64,000 nucleotides of DNA, from positions 1,743,908 to 1,807,907 of the forward strand of contig CAVSPW010000002.1 of assembly GCA_963729935.1 (NCBI GenBank), in the 5' to 3' direction. The DNA comes from CAIKMD01 sp963729935. Lineage in GTDB: Bacteria; Pseudomonadota; Alphaproteobacteria; ATCC43930; CGMCC-115725. Shown here one piece after another: positions 15,813-24,955 of this stretch (the stretch's first letter is position 1; each line of letters opens with the position of its first letter). The notes under the pieces were generated by a model. It did no database searches. It was not told the origin of the DNA and was given only the letters and a program-made list of their open reading frames with translations. Position numbers and translations under genes: made by a program.

Positions 15813-18372
15813 TGACGATCCGATTAGGCACGACGATCGTCTTGCGCGGCGCTTTGCCGCCAAGCGCCTTGATCACGGCCGGAAGTTCGAGCGCCGCGGC
15901 GGTCGATGTCGCCTGTGACGCGTCGCGCGGCAGATCGACCGTGCCGCGCAGCTTGCCATTGACCTGCACGGCCAGGGTGACGGTTTCCTCGGCGGCCAAT
16001 GCCGGATCGTAGCTCGGCCACGGCTCGTCGGCGAGGAGCCCATCCGGCCGCAAAACCTGCCATAGCTCTTCGCACAGATGCGGCATCATCGGCCCGGCGA
16101 GCCGCACGGCGGCTTCCAGCCCCGCGCGCAGCACGGCGCCCGCGCCTTGCGCGTCGGCGCCATCAGGGGTGATCTCCTCAAGGCGGTTGGTCAGCTCGCG
16201 GATACGCGCCACCGCGCGGTTGAAACGGAATTTGTCGAGATCGTCCGTCACATCGCGGATCGTGCGGTGAATGGCGCCGCGCAACTCGGCAAGCGCGTCG
16301 TCGAACTTGTCGGGCGCCGGGGCCTCTGCGCGCCCGAGCGGGACCGGAGGTTCGCTCACGAGCCGATGCAGGCGGTTGACGTAGCGCCACGCGCCCTCGA
16401 TGCCGGCATCGGTCCATTCGAGATCGCGCTCCGGCGGGCTGTCGGATAGGAGATAAAGCCGCGCCGTGTCGGCGCCGAACGCGTCAACGATCGCATCGAG
16501 GCCGACGAGATTTTTGTGCGATTTCGACATCTTTTCGATGCGGCCGACCCTCACGGGCCTGCCCTTGGCGTCGGTGGCGTCGCCGCCCGCCGATTTGGTC
16601 ACTTCCTCGGGAAAAAGCCACTCGCCCTCCGCGCTCTTATAGGTCTCGTGGCAGACCATGCCTTGCGTGAAGAGTCCGGCGAAAGGCTCCTTCACGCCGA
16701 GATAGCCACATCGCTGGAGTGCGCGGGTAAAGAAGCGCGAGTAGAGCAGATGCAGAACCGCATGCTCGATACCGCCGATATATTGATCCACCGGGAGCCA
16801 GTAATCGACCTCGTCACGCACCATGGCAGTCGGGGCGCGCGGCGAGCAAAACCGCGCGAAATACCACGAGGATTCAAAAAACGTATCGAAGGTATCGGTC
16901 TCGCGCTGTGCGGCGGCGCCGCATCGGGGGCAGGCGATATGCTTCCAACTCGGGTGATGGTCGAGCGGATTGCCCGGCTGATCGAAATTGACGTCTTCCG
17001 GCAGCTTCACGGGCAGATCCCTATCGGGAACCGGCACGATGCCGCATTTGCCGCAGTGAATCACGGGGATCGGACAACCCCAATAGCGTTGCCGCGAAAC
17101 GCCCCAATCGCGCAGCCGGTAAGCGATCGTCCGCTCGCCGGCCTTCAACTCGACCAGTCTTTCCGCCGCTGCGCGCTTGGCCGCGGCCACGTCAAGGCCG
17201 TCGAGAAAATCGGAATTGAATATCGTGCCTTCCGTTTCGGTGTAGGCCTGATCGCCGATCGCGAAGCTTCGCGGATCGACGCCGGGCGGCAGCACGACCG
17301 GTTTCACGGGCAGCTCGTATTTTCGCGCGAAATCGAGATCGCGCTGGTCATGCGCGGGACAGCCGAAAATCGCGCCACTGCCATATTCCATCAACACGAA
17401 GTTTGCGACATAGACCGGCAGATCCCAACCGGGAACGAAAGGATGAAGCGCCTTGAGGCCGGTATCGAAGCCGCGTTTCTCCGCGGTTTCCAATACGGCT
17501 TCGCTGGTCCCCATGCGATTGCACTCGGCGATGAAATCCGCGAGCGGCTTGTTGCTTTGCGCCAGCGCCGCCGCCAGCGGATGGTTGGGCGCGATGGCGC
17601 AGAACGCAGCGCCGAAAAGCGTATCGGGTCGCGTCGTGAAAATCTCAAGCCGCTCGCTGCGGCCCGTCAAAGCGAAGAAGGCGCGCGCGCCCTCGGACTT
17701 GCCGATCCAGTTCTCCTGCATCACGCGCACCCGCTCGGGCCAGCGGTCCAGCGTTTTCAGCGCGTCGAGCAGATCGTCGGCATATTCCGTGATCTTCAGG
17801 AACCATTGCGAGAGCAACCGCTTCTCGACCGGTGCGCCAGAGCGCCAGCCGCGGCCATCGATCACCTGCTCATTGGCGAGCACGCTGTGCTCGGCCGGAT
17901 CCCAGTTGACCCAAGATTCCTTGCGATAGGCGAGGCCCGCCGCGAGAAAATCCAGGAACATCTTCTGCTCGTGCCGGTAATAGTCGGGATGGCAGGTCGC
18001 GATCTCGCGCCGCCAATCGTAAGCCAGCCCCATGCGCTTCAGCTGCGTGCGCATCACGGCGATGTTCTGCATCGTCCAGCTGGCGGGATGGACTTTGCTC
18101 GCGATCGCGGCGTTTTCGGCGGGCAGGCCGAACGCGTCCCATCCCATCGGGTGCAGCACGTTGAAGCCTTGCGCGCGTTTGTAGCGCGCGACGACGTCGC
18201 CCATGGTGTAGTTGCGCACATGGCCGACATGGAGTTTGCCCGAGGGGTAGGGGAACATCTCGAGCACGTAGTATTTTCGCCGCCCGGGCGCGGCCTCGAC
18301 GTGAAACACGCCGCGGTCGCGCCAGACTGCCTGCCACTTCTCTTCAGTTTCCTTGGCGTTGTAACGCGCCAT
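15799..18372 (-). CDS. leuS: leucine--tRNA ligase
   Basis: Class I leucyl-tRNA synthetase, 857 residues, normal length for bacterial LeuS. The HIGH-type motif is HVGH at residues 48-51 within PYPSGKLHVGHVRNYT; the CP1 editing domain occupies about 225-420 and contains the threonine-rich FTTRPDTLFGA and the conserved CPAHDQRD; KMSKS is present as EKMSKSHKNLVGLDA. The anticodon-binding and C-terminal domains are complete, ending VVPNRIVNVVL. First gene of a leuS-lptE-holA operon. Confidence 0.98.
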   Translation of the reverse strand: MARYNAKETEEKWQAVWRDRGVFHVEAAPGRRKYYVLEMFPYPSGKLHVGHVRNYTMGDVVARYKRAQGFNVLHPMGWDAFGLPAENAAIASKVHPASWTMQNIAVMRTQLKRMGLAYDWRREIATCHPDYYRHEQKMFLDFLAAGLAYRKESWVNWDPAEHSVLANEQVIDGRGWRSGAPVEKRLLSQWFLKITEYADDLLDALKTLDRWPERVRVMQENWIGKSEGARAFFALTGRSERLEIFTTRPDTLFGAAFCAIAPNHPLAAALAQSNKPLADFIAECNRMGTSEAVLETAEKRGFDTGLKALHPFVPGWDLPVYVANFVLMEYGSGAIFGCPAHDQRDLDFARKYELPVKPVVLPPGVDPRSFAIGDQAYTETEGTIFNSDFLDGLDVAAAKRAAAERLVELKAGERTIAYRLRDWGVSRQRYWGCPIPVIHCGKCGIVPVPDRDLPVKLPEDVNFDQPGNPLDHHPSWKHIACPRCGAAAQRETDTFDTFFESSWYFARFCSPRAPTAMVRDEVDYWLPVDQYIGGIEHAVLHLLYSRFFTRALQRCGYLGVKEPFAGLFTQGMVCHETYKSAEGEWLFPEEVTKSAGGDATDAKGRPVRVGRIEKMSKSHKNLVGLDAIVDAFGADTARLYLLSDSPPERDLEWTDAGIEGAWRYVNRLHRLVSEPPVPLGRAEAPAPDKFDDALAELRGAIHRTIRDVTDDLDKFRFNRAVARIRELTNRLEEITPDGADAQGAGAVLRAGLEAAVRLAGPMMPHLCEELWQVLRPDGLLADEPWPSYDPALAAEETVTLAVQVNGKLRGTVDLPRDASQATSTAAALELPAVIKALGGKAPRKTIVVPNRIVNVVL

Positions 18373-18419
18373 TCGGCGAAGCCCGTCCGGCTCCTATAAA
18401 TTGTCGCGCACTGAACCGC

Positions 18420-19025
18420 TTACTGCGCGACCGTGCTCATGCGGATCTGGCGCGCGCGCGCCAGAATGGCGTTCTCGATGCCGGTTCCCGTGGTCTGATC
18501 GATGGGCGCATCGACCCACTGGCCGGTTTTATCCTTGTCCTGGCGGAAGACGCGCGCACGCACACCATCGGCACGGAGGTCGCGGCCGAGGATGAAGATG
18601 TTAATCTTGAAACGTTCATTGGGCGTTTCCGGCGGGCTGTACCAATCCGTAATGATGGTGCCGCCAAAAGGATCGGCCGAGGCCAGCGGCATGAACGAAA
18701 CGGTGTCGAGCGAAGCGTGCCACAGGAAGCTGTTGACGCCGATCGCGCTGCCGCCGCCGCCGGAATTGTCGTTTTTGTCGGGCGCGAACAGCGTGTCGAG
18801 AAGTCCCGTCGGCTTTCCTTCGGGCCGATTGCGATAATCAGAATAGACATCGGGGTTGCTCCAGCGCGGATCGACGCCATAGGGATCGGCCGCACGGCGC
18901 TGCGCGTCGGGATCGTTGTTGCCCCAGCGATTGGGGTCGAACCAACTGCCGCAGGCGCCGAGGAGACTTAGCGCCACGATACACAGTCCGATGCGGTACC
19001 CGACCCGAGCGGCTCTGACCGACAT
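18420..19025 (-). CDS. DUF3576 lipoprotein
   Basis: A 201-residue predicted lipoprotein: MSVRAARVGYRIGLCIVALSLLGAC places the lipobox cysteine at residue 25. The mature protein contains LWHASLDTVSFMPLASADPFGG and DWYSPPETPNERFKIN, a conserved block of DUF3576 proteins, which in alphaproteobacteria usually sit beside leuS as here (47 bases upstream of it on the same strand). The ATG at 19025 is used because the signal peptide starts there; the frame upstream is open but low-complexity. Envelope role likely, mechanism unknown. Confidence 0.88.
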   Translation of the reverse strand: MSVRAARVGYRIGLCIVALSLLGACGSWFDPNRWGNNDPDAQRRAADPYGVDPRWSNPDVYSDYRNRPEGKPTGLLDTLFAPDKNDNSGGGGSAIGVNSFLWHASLDTVSFMPLASADPFGGTIITDWYSPPETPNERFKINIFILGRDLRADGVRARVFRQDKDKTGQWVDAPIDQTTGTGIENAILARARQIRMSTVAQ

Positions 19026-19337
19026 GTTGAACTCCCTGAACCTCCGACGCGACGCGATCGAGCCCTGCGAAACCTTGCGGCCTCGCCTTATCCAGTCCCC
19101 GGCGCCAAAGTCTGACCACAACGTAGTCCGATGGCGCGGCGATGGGCCTGACCGACCAAAGCAGCTTAGCCTAGAGCTGCCGTGCGCGCAAAGCCGCTCG
19201 CCTTCGGCGCCACGGTGGGCGCGCCGAACGGTCGCGGCCCAAAACGCGCCGCGCTCCTTGACCTCGATCCCCCGGTCTTGCAGCCTCGATAGCGGAGGCG
19301 CCGCTATGACGATGATCCGGATTTGATCCAAGCCAGC
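19026..19337. other. divergent intergenic region, DUF3576 gene / YggS-like gene
   Basis: About 312 bases between two divergent genes. It must carry promoters for both, but I see no clear -35/-10 pair, riboswitch or terminator. Open frames across it have arginine-rich, non-coding-like composition. Confidence 0.4.
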
Positions 19338-19997
19338 ATGATCGCCGTTAATCTCGTTGCGCTGCGCCAACGCATGGCGGCGGCGTCGCAGGCGGCGTCG
19401 CGAGATCCGGCCGCGGTCACGCTGGTCGCGGTGTCCAAGACCCATCCGCCAGAGGCGGTCGAGGCGGCGCTTGCCGCGGGGCAGCGCATTTTTGGCGAGA
19501 ACCGCGTGCAGGAGGCGCAAGCCAAATTCCCGGCGCTGAGGGCACGGTTCCCCGATCTGCGTCTTCACCTCATCGGGCCGCTGCAAACCAACAAGGTCCG
19601 GGAAGCGGTAGCCCTCTTCGACGTAATCGAAACGGTCGATCGACCTCGACTCGCCGAAGCCCTCGTCCGGGAAATGGAGCGCCAACACCGCCGTTTGGCG
19701 TGCCTCATCGAAGTCAATATCGGCAATGAGCCGCAAAAAGCGGGCGTGACGCCCGAAACCGCCGACGCTTTCATCGCCGATTGCCGCACGCGCTGGAAAT
19801 TGGATCTGCGCGGCCTGATGTGCATTCCGCCCGAGGGACGCGATCCGGCGCCCTATTTTGAGCTTCTTGCCGGCATCGCCAAGCGCAACGGCCTGTCTGA
19901 ACTCAGCATGGGCATGAGCGCGGATTTCGAGGTCGCTATCGCTTGCGGCGCGACGCTCATACGGGTCGGCACCGCGATCTTCGGGCTTCGGCAGTAA
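19338..19997 (+). CDS. YggS-family pyridoxal phosphate homeostasis protein
   Basis: A 219-residue PLP-binding protein of the YggS/PLPBP family, which buffers pyridoxal 5'-phosphate. The PLP lysine is in VAVSKTHPPEAV, followed by FGENRVQEAQAKF, LHLIGPLQTNKV, the LRGLMCIPPEGRDP block, and the phosphate-binding LSMGMSADFEVAIACGATLIRVGTAIFG at the end. An upstream TTG at 19323 is in frame, but the ATG at 19338 matches the family. It ends 14 bases from the convergent transpeptidase gene. Confidence 0.95.
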   Translation: MIAVNLVALRQRMAAASQAASRDPAAVTLVAVSKTHPPEAVEAALAAGQRIFGENRVQEAQAKFPALRARFPDLRLHLIGPLQTNKVREAVALFDVIETVDRPRLAEALVREMERQHRRLACLIEVNIGNEPQKAGVTPETADAFIADCRTRWKLDLRGLMCIPPEGRDPAPYFELLAGIAKRNGLSELSMGMSADFEVAIACGATLIRVGTAIFGLRQ

Positions 19998-20011
19998 CGC
20001 GCTCTCGCGCC

Positions 20012-20509
20012 CTACAATAGAACGACCACCCGCGAATCCGCATTCGCCTCGGCAAGCACGGCGAGCAAATCCGGTCGCGACACAGCAATGCAGCCCGACG
20101 TAGGCGCAAAATCCGGCGCGGCCAGATGGAGAAATATCGCACTCCCCATTCCGGGCACGACCGGCATGTCGTTATAGCCGAGCGGCACGACCAGGTCGTA
20201 GAGTGCATCCGCGCGCCACAGCGCCTCGGCGCTTGCCGGATAGGGCAAACGGATCAAACGGTTATAAGCCCGATCGGCAGGCCCATCGCACCAACCGTCA
20301 TCGCCAGCGATCGGGCGGAGCGGCAAGCCCGTCCGCGGCGCCGGGACACGGTCCGGCCGATAAAGCAGGAAGCGCATGGCGAAACTGCCTGCGGGGGTCG
20401 AGCCATCGCCTTCTCGCTTGGCGGCGCTGATGCCGCCATGGCCGATCGCGCAACGCAGCTGCCGCCCGTGCCAGTGTGCCGTGCCATTGCCTTCGACCAA
20501 AAGGTCCAT
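20012..20509 (-). CDS. L,D-transpeptidase (YkuD) family protein
   Basis: A 165-residue YkuD-domain protein. The catalytic region is HLAAPDFAPTSGCIAVSRPDLLAVL, with a histidine about 13 residues before the active-site cysteine in S-G-C-I-A-V. The N-terminal half has GDGSTPAGSFAMRFLLYRPDR, as in other stand-alone YkuD proteins. There is no signal peptide or membrane helix, unlike classic peptidoglycan transpeptidases, so either it is exported by another route or the family label does not imply a murein role. Convergent with the YggS-like gene and divergent from the TonB-like gene. Confidence 0.87.
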   Translation of the reverse strand: MDLLVEGNGTAHWHGRQLRCAIGHGGISAAKREGDGSTPAGSFAMRFLLYRPDRVPAPRTGLPLRPIAGDDGWCDGPADRAYNRLIRLPYPASAEALWRADALYDLVVPLGYNDMPVVPGMGSAIFLHLAAPDFAPTSGCIAVSRPDLLAVLAEANADSRVVVLL

Positions 20510-20580
20510 GGCGTCAATTTGCTCCTTCGCCGCCCTGGCGTGTGAATAATTTCAGAGTATTCGCGCCTATATATGGTGCG

Positions 20581-21414
20581 ATGAGCCTAGCAGCCGAGAT
20601 ACAGCTCCCGCTGCCGGTCGACCCCGGGTTTCGCGAGGCGCGGGATCGCGACGCTCGATTCGGGCGGATGCGGCGCGGGCCTATCATTGCCGCCGCGCTG
20701 ATTCATGCCGCCGTGATCGCGGTCTTCCTTATCCACTGGCCGGCGTTCTGGGCGCCCAAGCCGTCCGAGCAACCGCCCATTCCCGTGGCGCTCGTCATCG
20801 AAGTGCCCCAACCTCCCGCGCCGCCGAAACCCGAACCGCAGGCGGCCGCGCCTCAGCCGCCACATGAGCTTCTCTCCGGTCCCGATCAGAAGACGACAGC
20901 TCCACCGCAAGCGGAGGCCAAAGGCCCGCAAGCGGCGCCCAAAGCCGAGCCGGATCAGGATAAACCCGCGGCCCTGGGGCTGGCGAAACCCAGGCCAACG
21001 CCACCCTCGGCGCCGAAGCCGCGCGAGACGCGCAAGGAGGCTGCTCGAGAGACGGCGCCCGAGCCGCGCAAGCGAGGCTCGGTCGACCGCGCGCCCGGCG
21101 AGACCGAGGCCGAGGGCGATCCTTATCTCAATCGGGTGTGGTCGATGATCGAGCAGCATCGCAGCTACCCCGCCAACGCCGTTGGTACGCTCGGCCTGCG
21201 TCTCGAAGGCACGGTGGTCTACCTGATCGCGCTCTCGCCCACCGGCGCGCTTCAGGCCATGCGGCTCGAGCGCTCCTCAGGCGCCCCCGTGCTCGATGAT
21301 ACGGCGCGCAATATGATCCAACAGGCCGCGCCCTTTCCGCCCTTGCCCAGCTATTTCCCGCATGACGGCACGACGCTGACGGTCACCATCCATATTTTTC
21401 CCGGTGCCTCGTGA
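20581..21414 (+). CDS. TonB-family energy transducer-like protein
   Basis: A 277-residue inner-membrane protein. A charged N-terminus precedes a single TM helix near residues 34-53 (GPIIAAALIHAAVIAVFLIHW), then a long Pro/Lys/Ala-rich periplasmic spacer (residues ~65-175), then a TonB C-terminal domain with YLNRVWSMIEQHRSYP and GTVVYLIALSPTGALQAMRLERSSG. TonB links the proton-motive force to outer-membrane receptors. No exbB/exbD or receptor gene is nearby, so the partner is unknown. The ATG at 20581 immediately precedes the MSLAAEIQLPLP start; upstream codons are unlikely to be translated. Confidence 0.88.
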   Translation: MSLAAEIQLPLPVDPGFREARDRDARFGRMRRGPIIAAALIHAAVIAVFLIHWPAFWAPKPSEQPPIPVALVIEVPQPPAPPKPEPQAAAPQPPHELLSGPDQKTTAPPQAEAKGPQAAPKAEPDQDKPAALGLAKPRPTPPSAPKPRETRKEAARETAPEPRKRGSVDRAPGETEAEGDPYLNRVWSMIEQHRSYPANAVGTLGLRLEGTVVYLIALSPTGALQAMRLERSSGAPVLDDTARNMIQQAAPFPPLPSYFPHDGTTLTVTIHIFPGAS

Positions 21415-21541
21415 CACGTACTCTGACGGCGATAGGGTTCTCTTAAACCGCCGGCGAGGGCCGAAGAACCCTGCCGCTCTCATCGGCGTCGCACTCTATG
21501 CGGCGCTGCACGTCATGCGGTTCTTGGTGGCTCGAGCACCG

Positions 21542-22513
21542 TCAGCCTGGCTTTGCCATCTTGTGATCGATGGCGCCGAAAATCGACGCGCCTTCGGCGT
21601 CGAGCATTTCGATTCGCACGCGGTCGCCGTATTTGAGAAACGGAGCCTTGGCAGCGCCGCTGTTCATCTCCTCGACGGCGCGCGCCTCGGCGATCGTGGC
21701 GTAGCCGCGCTTGGGGTCGTGATTCGAAACCGTGCCGCCGCCGACGATCGTTCCGGCGCTCAAGGCTTGGGTCAGCGCGCAGTAAGAGATCATTTTGTCG
21801 AAACCGTGCACCGCCTCGCCGGCATCGGGATCGCCAAAGAGCTTCCCGTTGATCGAGCAACGAACCGGCCGATGCAGCCGCGAGTCGCGCCATGCGGCGC
21901 CGAGCTCGTCGGGCGTCACGCAAACCGGCGTGAACACCGAAGCGGGCTTTGAGCGGGTAAAGCCGAACATGCGTTGCAGCTCGACCGCCTGCAAATTCCG
22001 CATCGAGACGTCATTGACGAGCATGACGAGCTCGATCTTCGAGGCCGCGATCTCCGGGCTTGCGCCATAAGGCACGTAGCTCGTGACGACGGCGACCTCG
22101 CCCTCGAAATCGATACCCCAATCTTCGCTGCCGATCGGCACATCCTGGGTCGGCGCCAGAAATCCGTCGGAGCGTCCTTGATAGACGCTCGGCTCTTTCT
22201 GGAACCATTCGGGGGCAGGCCGTCCCTTGGTCATGCGATAGCGGTGCGATTCGTAGGCCGTGCCATCGAGCCATTGGAAGGAGCGCGGAAGAGGCGAATG
22301 ACAACGCGCCGGATCGAATTCCAGCGCATTGTGCAGGCCGTCCATCAGGCGGCGGTAGCGCGCCTCGAGCAAGGGCTTGCATTCGTCCCAGCGATCGAAC
22401 GCCTCGCGCAAGGACGGAGCGATGTCGGCAGCGCTCGTCATTCGCTTCAGGTCGCGCGAGACGACCACCAACTCGCCGTCGGGGTCGTCCGTACGTAAGG
22501 TTGCGAGCTTCAT
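21542..22513 (-). CDS. fumarylacetoacetate hydrolase family protein (second copy type)
   Basis: A 323-residue FAH-superfamily protein distinct from the one at 4.7 kb. It starts MKLATLRTDDPDGELVVVSRD, as in the longer FAA-hydrolase group linked to aromatic-acid pathways. The core has GIDFEGEVAVVTSYV, NDVSMRNLQ with the metal-site D and R, and IVGGGTVSNHD. The C-terminus has GDRVRIEMLDAEGASIFGAIDH. GAGGAGGG precedes the ATG. It lies 45 bases downstream of a dienelactone-hydrolase-family gene on the same strand, so the two may act in one aromatic or organic-acid degradation step. Confidence 0.9.
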   Translation of the reverse strand: MKLATLRTDDPDGELVVVSRDLKRMTSAADIAPSLREAFDRWDECKPLLEARYRRLMDGLHNALEFDPARCHSPLPRSFQWLDGTAYESHRYRMTKGRPAPEWFQKEPSVYQGRSDGFLAPTQDVPIGSEDWGIDFEGEVAVVTSYVPYGASPEIAASKIELVMLVNDVSMRNLQAVELQRMFGFTRSKPASVFTPVCVTPDELGAAWRDSRLHRPVRCSINGKLFGDPDAGEAVHGFDKMISYCALTQALSAGTIVGGGTVSNHDPKRGYATIAEARAVEEMNSGAAKAPFLKYGDRVRIEMLDAEGASIFGAIDHKMAKPG

Positions 22514-22558
22514 GCCACCCTCCTCGTCAAGGCGCGTCGCGAAAGATCCGCCGCCACG

Positions 22559-23278
22559 TCAGGCGGCGAAAATCTCGCCGAAGAAATCCCGCATCGCCTG
22601 CCAGGAACGTTTGTCGGCCTTTTCATTGTAGGCGGCCGGCAGGCCGGTGGTCGGCAGGTTCCAATTGGTGAAGGTATGCACCGCCCCGCCATAAGAGACG
22701 AGCTGCCAATCGACCTTGGCGTCCTCCATCTCTTTTTCGAAGGCGGCGATTTCGGCGGGCGGCACCACCGGGTCGATCGCACCGTGCAAGACAAGCACCT
22801 TGCCCTTGATGTTCTTCGCATCGGCCGGGCTGGGCGTGTTGAGCTGGCCGTGGAAGCTGACGAAGCCGGCGACATCGGCGCCGCTGCGCGCGAGCTCGAG
22901 CACGACGATTCCGCCAAAGCAATAACCGATGGCGGCGATCTTCTTGGTGTCGACCAGGGGCTGCTTCTGCAGAACCTCGAGCCCGGCCTTGGCGCGTGCG
23001 CGGGTCAGGGCGCGGTCCTTGTAATAGGGCGCCGAGATCTGTTCGCATTCGGGAAAGCTTTTGGCGCGTACGCCCTTGCCGAAGATGTCGAGCGCGAAGG
23101 CGACGTAGCCGAGCTCGGCCAGCATCTCGCAGCGCTTGTGCATGTATTCTTGGCAGCCGTTCCATTCATGGGCGACGAGAATGCCCGGCCGTTTGCCCGG
23201 TTTTGCATCGTCATAGGCGAGGTAGCCCTCGCAAACCGTGTCGCCCTGTCGATATTCGACGAATTGCGTCTTGATCAT
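22559..23278 (-). CDS. dienelactone hydrolase family protein
   Basis: A 239-residue alpha/beta hydrolase. The nucleophile elbow has cysteine in G-Y-C-F-G-G (IAAIGYCFGGIVVLELARSG), the hallmark of dienelactone hydrolases, with the acidic residue in LHGAIDPVVPP and the histidine in GGAVHTFTNWN. It has no signal peptide. GGGAGGATC precedes the ATG at 23278 (MIKTQFVEYRQGD); an earlier in-frame start at 23335 lacks family support. It forms an operon with the downstream FAH-type hydrolase. The substrate could be dienelactone or another ester. Confidence 0.92.
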   Translation of the reverse strand: MIKTQFVEYRQGDTVCEGYLAYDDAKPGKRPGILVAHEWNGCQEYMHKRCEMLAELGYVAFALDIFGKGVRAKSFPECEQISAPYYKDRALTRARAKAGLEVLQKQPLVDTKKIAAIGYCFGGIVVLELARSGADVAGFVSFHGQLNTPSPADAKNIKGKVLVLHGAIDPVVPPAEIAAFEKEMEDAKVDWQLVSYGGAVHTFTNWNLPTTGLPAAYNEKADKRSWQAMRDFFGEIFAA

Positions 23279-23488
23279 CCGATCCTCCCGCCTTTGCTGG
23301 CTTGGCCGGTCGCGGCCTTGCGCCTCTCCTAGCATTGGGCGGGGTCGATCGGCAACCCGGACCGCCCGAGCAGCAGCAAAAGGGGGCGCGCGGGCCTATC
23401 GAGGAAATCGCGCTCAAGCGAGCCGAGGCCTATGCTTTGAAGGCTCCAAAGTGTTTGATCCTGGCGCAAGCGCGCAAAGGAGGCGTCG

Positions 23489-23818
23489 ATGCCGCTCTTC
23501 CGACTTCCGCTATCGGGCAATGTCACGCAGTCGATCCTTCCCTGGACCTGGCTCTTCAATCCGGTCGGGAGCCAGTTTGGGCTGGTTAATATCTCGCTTG
23601 GACAATCATCCAATCCCGCCATCGAGGAAGAAGTGCTGACCGATGTCGCCGGCTATGGCAAGCAGCTCGGGCGGATCGAAGACGTGCTCCAGGTTTTGCT
23701 GGATCATTTCCGGCCGGAGCGGAAACTGACCGCGGCCGAGGAAAAGGCGATCGACGATCTCAAATCGATGCTGAAAGACGTGGCCGCGGTGAAGGCCAAG
23801 CACGGGAGCGCGAGCTGA
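23489..23818 (+). CDS. conserved hypothetical small protein
   Basis: A 109-residue protein, MPLFRLPLSGNVTQSILPWTW then FNPVGSQFGLVNISLGQSSNP, followed by a charged helical half rich in E, D and K (VLTDVAGYGKQLGRIEDVLQVLLDHF and on). I recall similar short proteins in other alphaproteobacteria but no assigned function. There is no signal peptide or membrane helix. GGAGG occurs about 10 bases before the ATG. The gene stands alone, divergent from the dienelactone hydrolase across 210 bases. Confidence 0.7.
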   Translation: MPLFRLPLSGNVTQSILPWTWLFNPVGSQFGLVNISLGQSSNPAIEEEVLTDVAGYGKQLGRIEDVLQVLLDHFRPERKLTAAEEKAIDDLKSMLKDVAAVKAKHGSAS

Positions 23819-23965
23819 TCCTTCGGCGCGCCGCCTTGCCGGCTTTGCCGCGGTCGATCCACTCGGATTCGACGGTTTGGCGTTGGTCTCCATAGTGGAC
23901 GCAGTACGGCGTGAGTATCATGCCGGCCGGCATCGCCTGTTTGCGTCCATGCGAAAGGTACCTTC

Positions 23966-24955
23966 GTGAGCGAGAAAACTGCCCCCCCTTCGGCCGCTCC
24001 GGCCCGAGTCCCGCCGCCGGCCCATCCGCGCGAGCGCCGCGAGCCCCTGCCATGGCAGCGCCCGAAACCGGGCGAAGAAGATCCGGGCGCGCCGGCACGC
24101 GTCAAAGCCATCCTCGAAAGCCCGAGCTACCGTCAGGCCGATCAGGATGTCGACTTTCTGAATTGCGACGACGCGCGCGGATTGAGGCTTCAGCTGGATT
24201 ATCGCAAGGCGGAGCATTTGCTCGAGCAGGAGGGCATCGCCCACACGATCGTGGTGTTCGGCGGCACGCGCATCCGCGAACCCTTGTCGGCGCGACGCGA
24301 GGTTGCAACGCTTCGCGCCGCGAGCGCCGCTAATCCCGGCGATGCGGCGCTGCGCCGCCGACTGGCGGTCGCCGAGCGGATCGAGGCCAAGAGCCATTAT
24401 TACGACGTTGCGCGCGAATTTTCCCGCATGGTCAGCACGATGTGGCTCGCGCAGCAGCGCGAGCGGGTCGTCGTCATGACCGGGGGCGGGCCCGGAATCA
24501 TGGAAGCCGCCAATCGTGGCGCGCACGATGCCGGCGCGAGGTCCGTCGGCCTCAACATCACCCTGCCTCATGAGCAATACCCGAATCCCTATGTAACCCC
24601 GGATCTTTGCCTCCGATTCCATTATTTCGCGATCCGCAAGCTGCATTTCCTCATGCGGGCGAGGGCCCTTGTCGCTTTTCCCGGCGGATACGGAACGCTG
24701 GACGAGCTTTTCGAGCTTCTGACCCTGGTTCAGACCAGGAAAATGCCTCCTCTGCCCATAATCCTGGTCGGCGAGTCCTATTGGCGGCGGGTTTTCAATC
24801 CGGAGTTTCTCGTGGATGAGGGCGTCGTCGATCCCGAGGATCGCGACCTGTTCTGGTTTGCCGAGACCGCCGAGGATATCTGGAACGACATCCTGCATTG
24901 GCATGATCTCACGGGCGGTCCGCTCGGCTCGAAGAATCGGGGGCAACCGAGATGA
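23966..24955 (+). CDS. TIGR00730 / LOG-family Rossmann-fold protein
   Basis: A 329-residue protein with a proline-rich ~60-residue extension before the domain. The LOG-family motifs are present: GGGPGIMEAANRGAHDAG for nucleotide-phosphate binding and FPGGYGTLDELFELLTLVQ with the PGGxGTxxE signature. Proteins of this family act as cytokinin-riboside or AMP phosphoribohydrolases in plants and several bacteria, or as PpnN-like nucleosidases; which applies here is unknown. It starts with GTG (SEKTAPPSA), with AAAGG shortly upstream, and its stop overlaps the next gene's ATG by 4 bases, coupling it to a beta-CASP metallo-hydrolase. Confidence 0.88.
   Translation: MSEKTAPPSAAPARVPPPAHPRERREPLPWQRPKPGEEDPGAPARVKAILESPSYRQADQDVDFLNCDDARGLRLQLDYRKAEHLLEQEGIAHTIVVFGGTRIREPLSARREVATLRAASAANPGDAALRRRLAVAERIEAKSHYYDVAREFSRMVSTMWLAQQRERVVVMTGGGPGIMEAANRGAHDAGARSVGLNITLPHEQYPNPYVTPDLCLRFHYFAIRKLHFLMRARALVAFPGGYGTLDELFELLTLVQTRKMPPLPIILVGESYWRRVFNPEFLVDEGVVDPEDRDLFWFAETAEDIWNDILHWHDLTGGPLGSKNRGQPR

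Noticed and set aside
16516..18399. 627-codon open frame antisense to leuS
   Set aside because: GC-rich DNA gives long antisense frames; leuS motifs on the other strand are complete.
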